A stretch of DNA of 64,000 nucleotides, taken from positions 186,001 to 250,000 of the forward strand of contig NZ_VCBA01000006.1 in assembly GCF_007995245.1 (NCBI RefSeq), in the 5' to 3' direction. This DNA is from Tateyamaria sp. syn59 (lineage in GTDB: Bacteria; Pseudomonadota; Alphaproteobacteria; Rhodobacterales; Rhodobacteraceae). A program made the position numbers and the translations under genes. Positions 26,980 through 34,265 of this stretch are shown here, piece by piece. The notes under the pieces were generated by a model, which was not told where the DNA came from, ran no database searches, and saw nothing but the letters and a program-made list of their open reading frames with translations. Within the stretch, counting starts at the first letter, position 1; each line of letters opens with the position of its first letter.

Positions 26980-27963
26980 GTGCTAGGTGATCGCCTGCCC
27001 CTGGCGCTCGAAGCGATGGACGCTTTGGGCGATGGCCCCGTGGCCGTCCTGCATCCGCCCGAGGATGCGGACCTATCGGCCCTGACCAAAGAGAACGTTC
27101 ATATCGTGTCGCCTCTGGTTACGGTCTGCCAACGCTTCGAACAAATGGGCTACACCGTCTCTCCCGAACTGGCCAAGGATACCCGCTTTGCCGCCAGCAT
27201 CACCTGCCTGACCCGCGCCCGGGCCGAAGCGCAGGCGCTTGTCGCCGCCGCAACGGCCCAGACGGACGGCCCGGTGATCGTCGATGGTCAAAAGACGGAC
27301 GGCGCTGATTCCATGCTTAAGGCCCTGCGCCAACGCACCGACACCAGCGCGCCCATCTCAAAAGCGCATGGCAAGATCTACTGGCTCGCCGGTGGAACCG
27401 ACCTTTCCGATTGGGCGCGCGGCCCCGAACTGCACCCCGGCGGCTTCTGGACCGCGCCCGGCGTTTTCTCTGCCGACGGCGTCGATCCGGCCTCTGCTCT
27501 CTTGGTCGAAGCCTTGCCTGAAACCATGGTCGGCAGCGTTGCGGACCTCGGCGCAGGCTGGGGATACCTTTCGGCGCACCTCCTGACCCGCGACGTCCAG
27601 ACCGTGCATCTGGTCGAAGCCCACGACATGGCCCTGCAATGCGCCCGCCACAACGTCACCGACGACCGCGCGCAATTCCACTGGGCCGACGCCACCACCT
27701 GGACGCCGCCCGAAAAGGTGGACGCCGTTGTCATGAACCCGCCCTTCCACAAAACGCGCAGCGCCGATCCCTCCATCGGCCGCAGCTTCATCACCAACGC
27801 GGCGCGCATCCTGCGCCCCCACGGCGCGCTCTGGATGGTCGCAAACCGGCACCTGCCCTACGAGGATACCCTCGCGTCCAACTTCGCCAAAGTGGTTGAA
27901 CTGGACGGCGATGCGCGGTTCAAACTGGTGCGGGCCGAGCGGCCCAAGCAGAGAAAAAGGTAA
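26980..27963 (+). CDS. RsmC/RlmG-like class I SAM-dependent methyltransferase
   Basis: 327 residues with a degenerate N-terminal domain (about 1-150) and a C-terminal Rossmann methyltransferase: VADLGAGWGYLS (SAM motif I, about residue 188), the acidic VHLVEAHDMAL and NPPFHK (about residue 250), the NPPF signature of N2-guanine methyltransferases such as RsmC (16S rRNA G1207). The start is a GTG with no strong ribosome site, 9 bases after clpS, and translation may be coupled. Assignment to rRNA methylation is by family. Confidence 0.82.
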   Translation: MLGDRLPLALEAMDALGDGPVAVLHPPEDADLSALTKENVHIVSPLVTVCQRFEQMGYTVSPELAKDTRFAASITCLTRARAEAQALVAAATAQTDGPVIVDGQKTDGADSMLKALRQRTDTSAPISKAHGKIYWLAGGTDLSDWARGPELHPGGFWTAPGVFSADGVDPASALLVEALPETMVGSVADLGAGWGYLSAHLLTRDVQTVHLVEAHDMALQCARHNVTDDRAQFHWADATTWTPPEKVDAVVMNPPFHKTRSADPSIGRSFITNAARILRPHGALWMVANRHLPYEDTLASNFAKVVELDGDARFKLVRAERPKQRKR

Positions 27964-27966
27964 CAC

Positions 27967-28770
27967 ATGTCCTTTTCCATCAACGGCAAGACAGCGATCG
28001 TGACAGGTGCCGCCAACGGCATCGGCCTCGCTATCGCACGGCACTTTGCAGATCGCGGCGCCAATGTGATGTGCGCCGACATGGACGAAAAGCGGTTGCA
28101 CGCCGAGCTTGGCGACGTCGCGGAAGAGGGGAACGTCCGCTACTTCGCGGGCGATCTGCGCCAGCGCCTGACCATCGCCAACCTCGTGTCGGCCACCATC
28201 GACGCCTTTGATCAGGTGGATATCCTCGTTAACGCCTCGCGGCAGGTGATGCCCACCGATGCGCTTGATCCCGAAGATACCTCGGTTGAAACCCTGATCG
28301 AACAGAACCTGATGACGGCCCTGCGCCTGACGCAGCAGGTTGCGCGCCGGATGATCAAGCAGGCCAAGGACGACACCGAGTCGGCCTGCGTCGGGTCCAT
28401 CATCAACCTCAGCTCCATCGCCGCGCACCAGACGCGGCCCGAACTTCTGGGTTATTCCATCGCATCCGCAGGGCTGGAGCAGATGACACGCTCCATGGCT
28501 CTCGCGCTGGCCCCACAGCGCATCCGCGTCAACGCCGTCGCTTTCGGCTCGGTCATGTCGGCCTCGCTCAAATCCGCCATCGGTGAAAACCCCGAATGGC
28601 GGGACGAGATCGAAACACGCACGCCCCTGCACCGCATAGCCAGCCCCACCGAAATGGTGGACGCCGTGCAATTCCTCGCCTCCGACGGCTCCGGCTTTGT
28701 CACTGGCGACGTGATGACCGTGGATGGCGGGCGCAGCCTGCTCGACCCGGTCGAGGCCCCGGCGCACTGA
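27967..28770 (+). CDS. SDR family protein with a degenerate active site
   Basis: 267 residues of classical short-chain dehydrogenase fold: TGAANGIG at 13-20, CADMD at the end of beta2 (NAD preference), NLSS at 148-151 with the catalytic serine, and Tyr163. The canonical Y-x3-K reads YSIAS, so the catalytic lysine is Ser167, and NNAG is replaced by NASR. The C-terminal VTGDVMTVDGG tail is normal. It follows the methyltransferase after 3 bases and precedes hemF. Either it is not an oxidoreductase or it uses another base. Confidence 0.85.
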   Translation: MSFSINGKTAIVTGAANGIGLAIARHFADRGANVMCADMDEKRLHAELGDVAEEGNVRYFAGDLRQRLTIANLVSATIDAFDQVDILVNASRQVMPTDALDPEDTSVETLIEQNLMTALRLTQQVARRMIKQAKDDTESACVGSIINLSSIAAHQTRPELLGYSIASAGLEQMTRSMALALAPQRIRVNAVAFGSVMSASLKSAIGENPEWRDEIETRTPLHRIASPTEMVDAVQFLASDGSGFVTGDVMTVDGGRSLLDPVEAPAH

Positions 28771-28812
28771 CGTTTTGCGCTTTGCCCCCGCGCCTCGGGT
28801 GCGCTAGAAAAC

Positions 28813-28830
28813 TGTCAACCAAACAGGACA
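28813..28830. promoter_or_regulatory. PpsR/CrtJ-type operator upstream of hemF
   Basis: TGTCAACCAAACAGGACA matches TGTC-N10-GACA (TGT-N12-ACA), the tetrapyrrole repressor half-site pair, and the symmetry extends one base outward (ACTGTC...GACAGT). It ends 7 bases before the hemF ATG and covers the presumed ribosome-binding region, so repression there would have to act as a roadblock or at a very short leader. Confidence 0.55.
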
Positions 28831-28837
28831 GTGCGCA

Positions 28838-29731
28838 ATGACCGAACACTTCGACACCCAGAAAACCCGCGCCGCCGCGTGGTTCCGACAGTTGCGCGAC
28901 GACATCGTCGCCGCCTTCGAAGGGCTGGAGGACAGCCATGCCGAGGGCCCGATGTCCGATGGCACCCCCGGACGGTTCGAAGTGACGGAAACCAAGCGCA
29001 CGTCGGATGACGGATCGGACGCGGGCGGCGGGCTGATGAGCGTCATGCGCGGCGGTCGTGTCTTTGAAAAGGTCGGCGTGAACGTCTCGACCGTTTACGG
29101 CACGTTGGGCGAACGCGCACAGATGGCCATGGCCGCCCGCAAAGGCATTCCGGGGATGAAGGATGACCCACGGTTCTGGGCCTCGGGCATCAGCCTCGTC
29201 GCCCACATGCAGAACCCCCATTGCCCGGCGGTCCACATGAACACCCGCATGTTCTGGACGCCCCACGCATGGTGGTTCGGCGGCGGGTCCGACCTGAACC
29301 CCTGCCTCGAATATGACGAGGATACAGCCCATTTCCACGCCCAGCAAAGGGCGCATCTCGACCCCCATGGCGACGCGCACTACCCGCGGCTCAAGGAATG
29401 GGCGGACGAATACTTCTACATCCCCCACCGCAACCGCGCCCGCGGTGTTGGCGGCATTTTCATGGACGACCACAACACCGGCGATTGGGAGGCGGACTTC
29501 GCCCTGACCCAGGACATCGGCCGCGCCTTCCTGCCAGCCTTCACGCCGCTGGTCGAAAAGCGTCGGGTGCAGGATTGGGACGAGGCTGACAAGGACGCAC
29601 AACTCGTGCATCGCGGGCTCTATGCCGAATACAACCTGGTCTATGACCGGGGCACCAAATTCGGGCTCGAAACCGGTCACGATGCGAATGCCGTTCTGAT
29701 GTCTCTGCCGCCTCTGGCCAAGTGGGTGTGA
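28838..29731 (+). CDS. hemF: Oxygen-dependent coproporphyrinogen III oxidase
   Basis: Oxidative decarboxylation of coproporphyrinogen III to protoporphyrinogen IX using O2. 297 residues, the normal length. Visible family blocks: GGGLMSVMRGGRVFEKVGVN split by a loop, NPHCPAVHMNTRMF, WWFGGGSDLNPC, and the C-terminal EYNLVYDRGTKFGLETGHDANAVLMSLPP. An aerobic enzyme fits an aerobic phototroph. The upstream TGT-N12-ACA site suggests that it belongs to the same regulon as hemC/hemE and bchE. Convergent with aidB. Confidence 0.95.
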   Translation: MTEHFDTQKTRAAAWFRQLRDDIVAAFEGLEDSHAEGPMSDGTPGRFEVTETKRTSDDGSDAGGGLMSVMRGGRVFEKVGVNVSTVYGTLGERAQMAMAARKGIPGMKDDPRFWASGISLVAHMQNPHCPAVHMNTRMFWTPHAWWFGGGSDLNPCLEYDEDTAHFHAQQRAHLDPHGDAHYPRLKEWADEYFYIPHRNRARGVGGIFMDDHNTGDWEADFALTQDIGRAFLPAFTPLVEKRRVQDWDEADKDAQLVHRGLYAEYNLVYDRGTKFGLETGHDANAVLMSLPPLAKWV

Positions 29732-29770
29732 TAGGATACGAACGCTGAATTTACGTTTTGTATAAGTAAC

Positions 29771-29802
29771 TTAACGGTCGTTAACTGTTACCCCTGGGTA
29801 AC
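29771..29802. other. Two adjacent palindromes in the hemF/aidB convergent gap
   Basis: TTAACG-gt-CGTTAA (29771-29784) is followed by GTTACCC-ct-GGGTAAC (29787-29802), both perfect, in an AT-richer 72-base gap. There is no T tract after either, so a classical terminator is not obvious; together they may form a bidirectional stop or a binding site. Confidence 0.45.
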
Positions 29803-29803
29803 C

Positions 29804-31384
29804 TCAAAACGCGGCAAGGATACCCGCGACATCGACCCCGTGCAGCGATCCCGCAATGCGGCCCGGCGTGGCGTGCAGCCGCGTGGCGACAAACCCGTCC
29901 GCCACCGCGTGGGGCGCCGTTCGGATCAGCACCGACCCCGCAAGCAACAGCGCCGCCCGTTCGGCAAACGCCCGCGCCTCGCCCTCCGCGGGCAGCCCAG
30001 GCCACCGCGCGCGATGATCCTTCAGCGCCTGATCGTATTGCGCATCATTGCCCCGCGCCGCATCCAGTTGAGCGGCCATGGCCTCGGCCGCATCCGGCTC
30101 CCGCGCCAGCGTCCGCAGGATGTCGAGGCAGATCACATTCCCAGACCCTTCCCAAATCGAATTGAGCGGCGCCTCGCGGTAGTACATCGGCATGGAGGTG
30201 TCCTCCACATATCCCATGCCACCCAGTGCCTCCATCGCCTCAAGCGTGACACGCGGGCAAAGCTTGTTGTTCAGGAACTTTGCCAAAGCCACGCTGATCC
30301 GGGCAAAGGCGCGCGCGCCGGGGTCGTCAAAGGCCGCAGCCACATGTAGCCCCAACCGCGTCGCCGCCTGCCAGTCCAGGATCAAATCCGCCAAAACGGC
30401 CTGCATCAACGGCTGATCAATCAGCGTCTTCTGAAACGCGCGCCGGTGCCGCACCCAGTGCATGGCATGCGTGAGCGCTCCGCGCATCAGCCCAGCAGGC
30501 GCCATCGCGGTGTCGAGCCGCGTGTGATGCACCATCTCGATGATGGTCTGAACACCGCGGCCTTCCTCTCCCAACTGGTGGGCAAGCGCCCCGTGAAATT
30601 CGATCTCGGATGAAGCGCTGGCCTTGTTGCCCAGCTTGTCCTTCAGTCGCATCAGGTGAATGGCGTTGCGTTCACCGTCCAGCCAGCGCGGCACAAGAAA
30701 GCATGTCAGTCCATGATCGGTTTGCGCAAGGGTCAGGAACCCGTCCGACATGGGCGCCGAACAGAACCACTTGTGCCCCGTCAGATGCCAGTGGTCACCA
30801 TCGCGCATCGCGCGTGTGGTATTGGCCCGCACGTCCGATCCGCCCTGCTTTTCCGTCATGGCCATCCCAAGCGTGGCCGAGGTTTTCTGACGGATCGGCA
30901 AAACACGTGGATCGTAAGACCGCGCCGTCAGCTTCTGCACCCACACCTCCGCGAGCTCCGCGTTCACCCTAAGGGCAGGCACACCGGCATGGGTCATGGT
31001 CAACGGACAGCAATGCCCTGGCTCGACCTGGCTCGCCATATAGACCATCGCGGCGTGCTCGACATGGCGGCCGCCATCCCAGGCCGTCGCGGCATACCCT
31101 GCAGCTTGGCTGAGCGTCATCATGTCGTGATAGGCGGGATGAAAGGCAACTTCGTCCAGCCGCCGCCCGCCCGCATCGAATTGGATCAACTCCGGACCGT
31201 GGCGGTTCGCAGCGCGGCCCTTTTCCCGGGTTTCGGACAGACCAAGCACTGCGCCGTAGTCCGACAGATGCTCCGACCGCAATGTCGCGAGGATCGGGTC
31301 ATCGGCAAAGAGATTGATGTCGCCCATCGGGCCCGGTTGATTCTCAACCTCATGCGTCGGCAGGCGGGTGCGCGGATCGGACAT
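29804..31384 (-). CDS. aidB: AidB-type acyl-CoA dehydrogenase family protein
   Basis: Flavoprotein of the adaptive-response branch of acyl-CoA dehydrogenases; E. coli AidB binds DNA and limits alkylation damage. About 526 residues. The N-terminal THEVENQPGPMGDINLFADD is typical of AidB. The FAD core includes MAMTEKQGGSDVRANTT and GHKWFCSAPMSDGFL, and the C-terminal domain has WEGSGNVICLDILR. Start ATG at 31384 is chosen for the usual short N-terminus before THEV; an in-frame ATG at 31432 also lacks a strong ribosome site. Its coding strand is opposite to hemE. Confidence 0.87.
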   Translation of the reverse strand: MSDPRTRLPTHEVENQPGPMGDINLFADDPILATLRSEHLSDYGAVLGLSETREKGRAANRHGPELIQFDAGGRRLDEVAFHPAYHDMMTLSQAAGYAATAWDGGRHVEHAAMVYMASQVEPGHCCPLTMTHAGVPALRVNAELAEVWVQKLTARSYDPRVLPIRQKTSATLGMAMTEKQGGSDVRANTTRAMRDGDHWHLTGHKWFCSAPMSDGFLTLAQTDHGLTCFLVPRWLDGERNAIHLMRLKDKLGNKASASSEIEFHGALAHQLGEEGRGVQTIIEMVHHTRLDTAMAPAGLMRGALTHAMHWVRHRRAFQKTLIDQPLMQAVLADLILDWQAATRLGLHVAAAFDDPGARAFARISVALAKFLNNKLCPRVTLEAMEALGGMGYVEDTSMPMYYREAPLNSIWEGSGNVICLDILRTLAREPDAAEAMAAQLDAARGNDAQYDQALKDHRARWPGLPAEGEARAFAERAALLLAGSVLIRTAPHAVADGFVATRLHATPGRIAGSLHGVDVAGILAAF

Positions 31385-31513
31385 GGAATAAGCCTGTGCT
31401 TCACTGACCACGCGCGTCAAGGGCGCGTGCATTGAAGTGAGCGCGCCGGTCCCATCTTCCCTGTTTCAAAAAAATCCTCCCCGAAGGGTCGGGTGGCCAC
31501 CGGGCCCGACAAA

Positions 31514-31529
31514 TGGGGCTCTGCCCCAG
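31514..31529. repeat. Copy 1 of a GGGGCTCTGCCCC hairpin repeat
   Basis: TGGGGCTCTGCCCCAG occurs here between the divergent starts/ends of aidB and hemC (139-base gap) and again at 54532-54547. The flanks differ, but both copies are intergenic. Downstream in this copy the sequence CTCCCAGGAGTTTCTTTGGC resembles a short repeat family common at gene ends in Rhodobacteraceae. Confidence 0.6.
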
Positions 31530-31571
31530 CGCGATGCGCCTCCCAGGAGTTTCTTTGGCAAAGTGAAGGGA

Positions 31572-32528
31572 TCAGTGCCAGTCGAAGAAGCCGGGGCCTG
31601 CCGCTTTCAGCAAGTGCTGACCAAGCTCGGTGCCCATGGCCGCACCATCGCTGACCGGCCCTTGGCGCGTGCCACTGATCGCGTCCGATCCGTCGGGCCG
31701 CAGCACTTCGCCGGTCAGGGTCAGTGTGTCACCGTCAATCGTTGCGAGCCCGGCGATCGGTGTTTCGCAGGAGCCATCGAGCGTGAACAGAAGCTGCCGT
31801 TCGGTGGCCACGCGGTGCCCGGTGGCTGCGTCATGGATCGCTGCCAGCAACTCGGCGGTATTGGTGTCGTCAATCCGCCGCTCGATGCCGATGGCGCCTT
31901 GGGCGATGGCGGGCAGCATGTCGGTGGGTTCAATCGGGGTGGCGGGCACCTCGGTCATGTCGAGGCGGTTCAGGCCCGCATGGGCCAGAAAGGTGCAGTC
32001 AGCTAAGCCATCGGCCAGCTTCTGCAGGCGTGTCTGCACGTTGCCGCGAAACTCGACGACGTTCAGGTCGGGCCTTTTGAACAAGAGCTGCGCGCGGCGG
32101 CGGAGGGAGGACGTCCCAACTGTGGCGCCCTCGGGCAGGTCGGCGATGCGGCTTAGACTGTGCGAGATGAAGGCGTCGCGCACATCCTCGCGCGGCAGAA
32201 AGGTGTCTAGGATCAAGCCCTCGGGCTGGACCGTTGGCATGTCCTTGGTTGAATGCACCGCGATGTCGATCTTGCCGGCGAGCAGGTCTTCCTCGATCTC
32301 GCGGGTGAAGAGGCCCTTGTTCCCGATCTCTTTCAGCGGGCGGTCCGCGTCGATCATCGACCGGTTGTCGCCGGTGACCTTGATCACCACAATCTCGAAC
32401 GCTTCTTCCGGCAGATCGAAGGCAGTGCCAAGACGCTGACGCGTCTCATGGGCTTGGGCAAGGGCGAGGGGGGAACCGCGGGTTCCGATCTTGAGCGGAG
32501 CGGCGGGAGAGGGTAGGCGCACAGTCAT
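31572..32528 (-). CDS. hemC: Hydroxymethylbilane synthase (porphobilinogen deaminase)
   Basis: Polymerises four porphobilinogen units to hydroxymethylbilane. 318 residues from the ATG at 32528. KIGTRGSPLALAQ opens the fold, DxKDMPT (STKDMPTVQP) holds the catalytic Asp, GTSSLRRRAQL binds the substrate carboxylates, and LDGSCETPIAG carries the cysteine that attaches the dipyrromethane cofactor. An upstream in-frame start at 32552 would overlap the operator and is rejected. Divergent from hemE across a 66-base promoter region with a PpsR-type palindrome. Confidence 0.95.
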   Translation of the reverse strand: MTVRLPSPAAPLKIGTRGSPLALAQAHETRQRLGTAFDLPEEAFEIVVIKVTGDNRSMIDADRPLKEIGNKGLFTREIEEDLLAGKIDIAVHSTKDMPTVQPEGLILDTFLPREDVRDAFISHSLSRIADLPEGATVGTSSLRRRAQLLFKRPDLNVVEFRGNVQTRLQKLADGLADCTFLAHAGLNRLDMTEVPATPIEPTDMLPAIAQGAIGIERRIDDTNTAELLAAIHDAATGHRVATERQLLFTLDGSCETPIAGLATIDGDTLTLTGEVLRPDGSDAISGTRQGPVSDGAAMGTELGQHLLKAAGPGFFDWH

Positions 32529-32546
32529 GGCTTTATCTTTTAGGTG

Positions 32547-32564
32547 TGTCAACTTATGTTGACA
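32547..32564. promoter_or_regulatory. PpsR/CrtJ-type operator between hemC and hemE
   Basis: TGTCAACTTATGTTGACA is a perfect inverted repeat (7-bp arms, 4-base centre) and a full match to TGT-N12-ACA, the binding motif of the light/redox repressor PpsR/CrtJ. It lies 18 bases from the hemC ATG and 30 from the hemE ATG, so one site could control both. Divergent hemC/hemE with PpsR sites are known in Rhodobacter relatives. Confidence 0.8.
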
Positions 32565-32594
32565 ACTGGAAACGATCAGACAGGGGCATGTGTG

Positions 32595-33644
32595 ATGAAA
32601 GACGGCGGCACCGGCAAGACGATTTTGCGGGCTTTGGCGGGTGAGGTGTTGCCGACGCCGCCCATCTGGATGATGCGCCAGGCGGGACGGTATCTGCCCG
32701 AGTATCGCGCGACGCGGGCCGAGGCCGGGGACTTCCTGTCGCTGTGTTACAACCCTGAGCTGGCGGCTGAGGTCACGTTGCAGCCGATCCGGCGCTACGG
32801 ATTTGATGCGGCGATCCTGTTTGCGGACATCCTGCTGGTGCCGCAGGCGCTTGGGGCTGATCTGTGGTTTGTCACGGGTGAAGGACCGCGCCTATCTACC
32901 ATCACCGATCAGGCGGGCGTCGATGCGCTGAAGCCTGTGGATGACATTCACGAGACGTTGAACCCGATCTATGAAACGGTCCGCATCTTGCGGCGAGAGT
33001 TGCCGGAAGAGACCACGTTGATCGGCTTTGCCGGGGCGCCATGGACGGTGGCCACCTACATGATTGCTGGGCGTGGCACGCCGGATCAGGGCCCGGCCCA
33101 TGCGTTGCGCGAGAGCAATCCGGCGGCCTTTGATGCACTGATGGCGCGGATCACGGCGGCCACGATTGAGTATCTGGCCGCACAGATCGACGCCGGGGCG
33201 GAGGTCGTGAAGATCTTTGACAGCTGGGCCGGGTCGCTGAAGGGCGAGGCGTTCCAGAAATACGCGGTCGCCCCCTGTGCCGAGATCACGGCGGCGCTCA
33301 AGGCGCGGTATCCGCATATTCCGGTCATTGGATTCCCGCGCGAGGCAGGGGATGGCTATATCGGCTTCCACAAGGCCACCGGCGTGGATTGTGTGGCGCT
33401 GGACAATTCTGTGTCTCCGGATTGGGCAGCGGCCAACGTTCAGACCAGCGGGTGCGTGCAGGGCAACCTCGCCTCGTCCCATATGGTGACGGGCGGGCAG
33501 GCGCTGGTGGAGGAGACGCAGGCCATTGTGCGGGCGTTTTCGAAGGGGCCGCATATCTTCAACCTGGGCCACGGGATCACGCCCGATGCGGACCCCGAGA
33601 ATGTGGCGCTGATGATCGAGACGGTTCGCTCCACAAAGTCCTGA
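32595..33644 (+). CDS. hemE: Uroporphyrinogen decarboxylase
   Basis: Decarboxylates the four acetate groups of uroporphyrinogen III. 349 residues. The N-terminal signature [17 protein letters not shown] contains the substrate-binding arginines, followed by [12 protein letters not shown] with the catalytic Asp region, [14 protein letters not shown] (second signature) and a C-terminal [14 protein letters not shown] with the conserved His. The ATG at 32595 has AGGGG 8 bases upstream. Divergent from hemC with a shared operator. A tRNA gene follows 47 bases after the stop. Confidence 0.95.
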   Translation: MKDGGTGKTILRALAGEVLPTPPIWMMRQAGRYLPEYRATRAEAGDFLSLCYNPELAAEVTLQPIRRYGFDAAILFADILLVPQALGADLWFVTGEGPRLSTITDQAGVDALKPVDDIHETLNPIYETVRILRRELPEETTLIGFAGAPWTVATYMIAGRGTPDQGPAHALRESNPAAFDALMARITAATIEYLAAQIDAGAEVVKIFDSWAGSLKGEAFQKYAVAPCAEITAALKARYPHIPVIGFPREAGDGYIGFHKATGVDCVALDNSVSPDWAAANVQTSGCVQGNLASSHMVTGGQALVEETQAIVRAFSKGPHIFNLGHGITPDADPENVALMIETVRSTKS

Positions 33645-33691
33645 TTTCTGGCTTGACGACTCTGAGGCGCTGGCATAGGTCACGCCTCCAT

Positions 33692-33768
33692 GGCGCGGTA
33701 GCTCAGCTGGTTAGAGCGCTCGACTCATAATCGAGAGGTCGGGAGTTCAAGTCTCCCCCACGCCACCA
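33692..33768 (+). tRNA. tRNA with CAU anticodon, probably elongator tRNA-Met
   Basis: 77 bases including an encoded CCA. D stem GCTC/GAGC, anticodon stem CTCGA/TCGAG with loop CTCATAA (anticodon CAT), five-base variable loop and T arm GGGAG-TTCAAGT-CTCCC all pair. The acceptor GGCGCGG/CCACGCC has one C-A mismatch at 5-68. The loop sequence is shared by elongator tRNA-Met and the lysidine-modified tRNA-Ile(CAU); overall similarity favours Met. Confidence 0.88.
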
Positions 33769-33790
33769 TACTTTCCCTGCTTTTGAATTG

Positions 33791-33811
33791 CGCGTCCCAG
33801 CGTGGGACGCG
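33791..33811. terminator. Perfect hairpin after the tRNA gene
   Basis: CGCGTCCCA-gcg-TGGGACGCG, a 9-bp perfect stem with a 3-base loop, 22 bases downstream of the tRNA and facing the end of the minus-strand ACT-domain gene. No long T run follows on either strand, so termination strength is uncertain. Confidence 0.5.
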
Positions 33812-33860
33812 ACTCCGAACACTTGAATTCAATGCCTTACAGGGGCGGATTCATGGGTTG

Positions 33861-34259
33861 TTAGGATTTAGACGCCTCTTTCTGGAGGTCTTTTAGCACC
33901 TCAACAGCGCGCTCAGCATCGGTTTCGCCGACAAAGATGTGGTCGTGATGATAGGCGGCGACGACGTTGCAGCTGATGCCTGCGCTTGCTAGCGCGGTGG
34001 AGACGGCGGCGGTCAGGCCGATGCCTTCGAGGTCTGAGAAGACCTCGAGCGTGATGAGCGACATGACGACGGATACGTTCTGACCTTCGGCCTTTGCTAC
34101 CTCAAAGGGCAGGATCAGGGTGATCCCTTCGGCCTCGCGGATCAGGGCGAAGGCGTCGGCCAGCCCGACGGGCTCGGCCATTGTGCAGAAGACCCAGCGG
34201 CCCGGTTGCAGGGCCGGGGTCATGCCGGAGATCATGGCTTGGGTGTCTGTGACGGGCAT
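33861..34259 (-). CDS. ACT domain-containing protein (DUF2241/ACT_3 type)
   Basis: 132 residues. The N-terminal half (ALQPGRWVFCTM..) and the C-terminal half with GLTAAVSTALASAGISCNVVAAYHHDHIFV and a final amphipathic helix match the small stand-alone ACT-type proteins once called DUF2241, thought to bind amino acids. No enzyme domain is attached. It follows the MttB-like gene by 6 bases on the same strand and may be co-transcribed, but the functional connection is unknown. Confidence 0.8.
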   Translation of the reverse strand: MPVTDTQAMISGMTPALQPGRWVFCTMAEPVGLADAFALIREAEGITLILPFEVAKAEGQNVSVVMSLITLEVFSDLEGIGLTAAVSTALASAGISCNVVAAYHHDHIFVGETDAERAVEVLKDLQKEASKS

Positions 34260-34265
34260 GGGACC

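Noticed and set aside
29771-29784. CtrA-binding site TTAA-N7-TTAA
   Set aside because: The spacing between TTAA half-sites is 6 rather than 7 and it lies in a convergent gap without promoters.
31433-31571. Clear DnaA-box cluster or DUE at the composition switch
   Set aside because: I found no good TTATCCACA-type boxes or AT-rich tract in this gap; the origin idea rests only on strand composition and hemE proximity.
32530-32552. Longer N-terminus for hemC starting at 32552
   Set aside because: It would place the start codon within the PpsR palindrome and add residues absent from the conserved KIGTRGSPLA start region.
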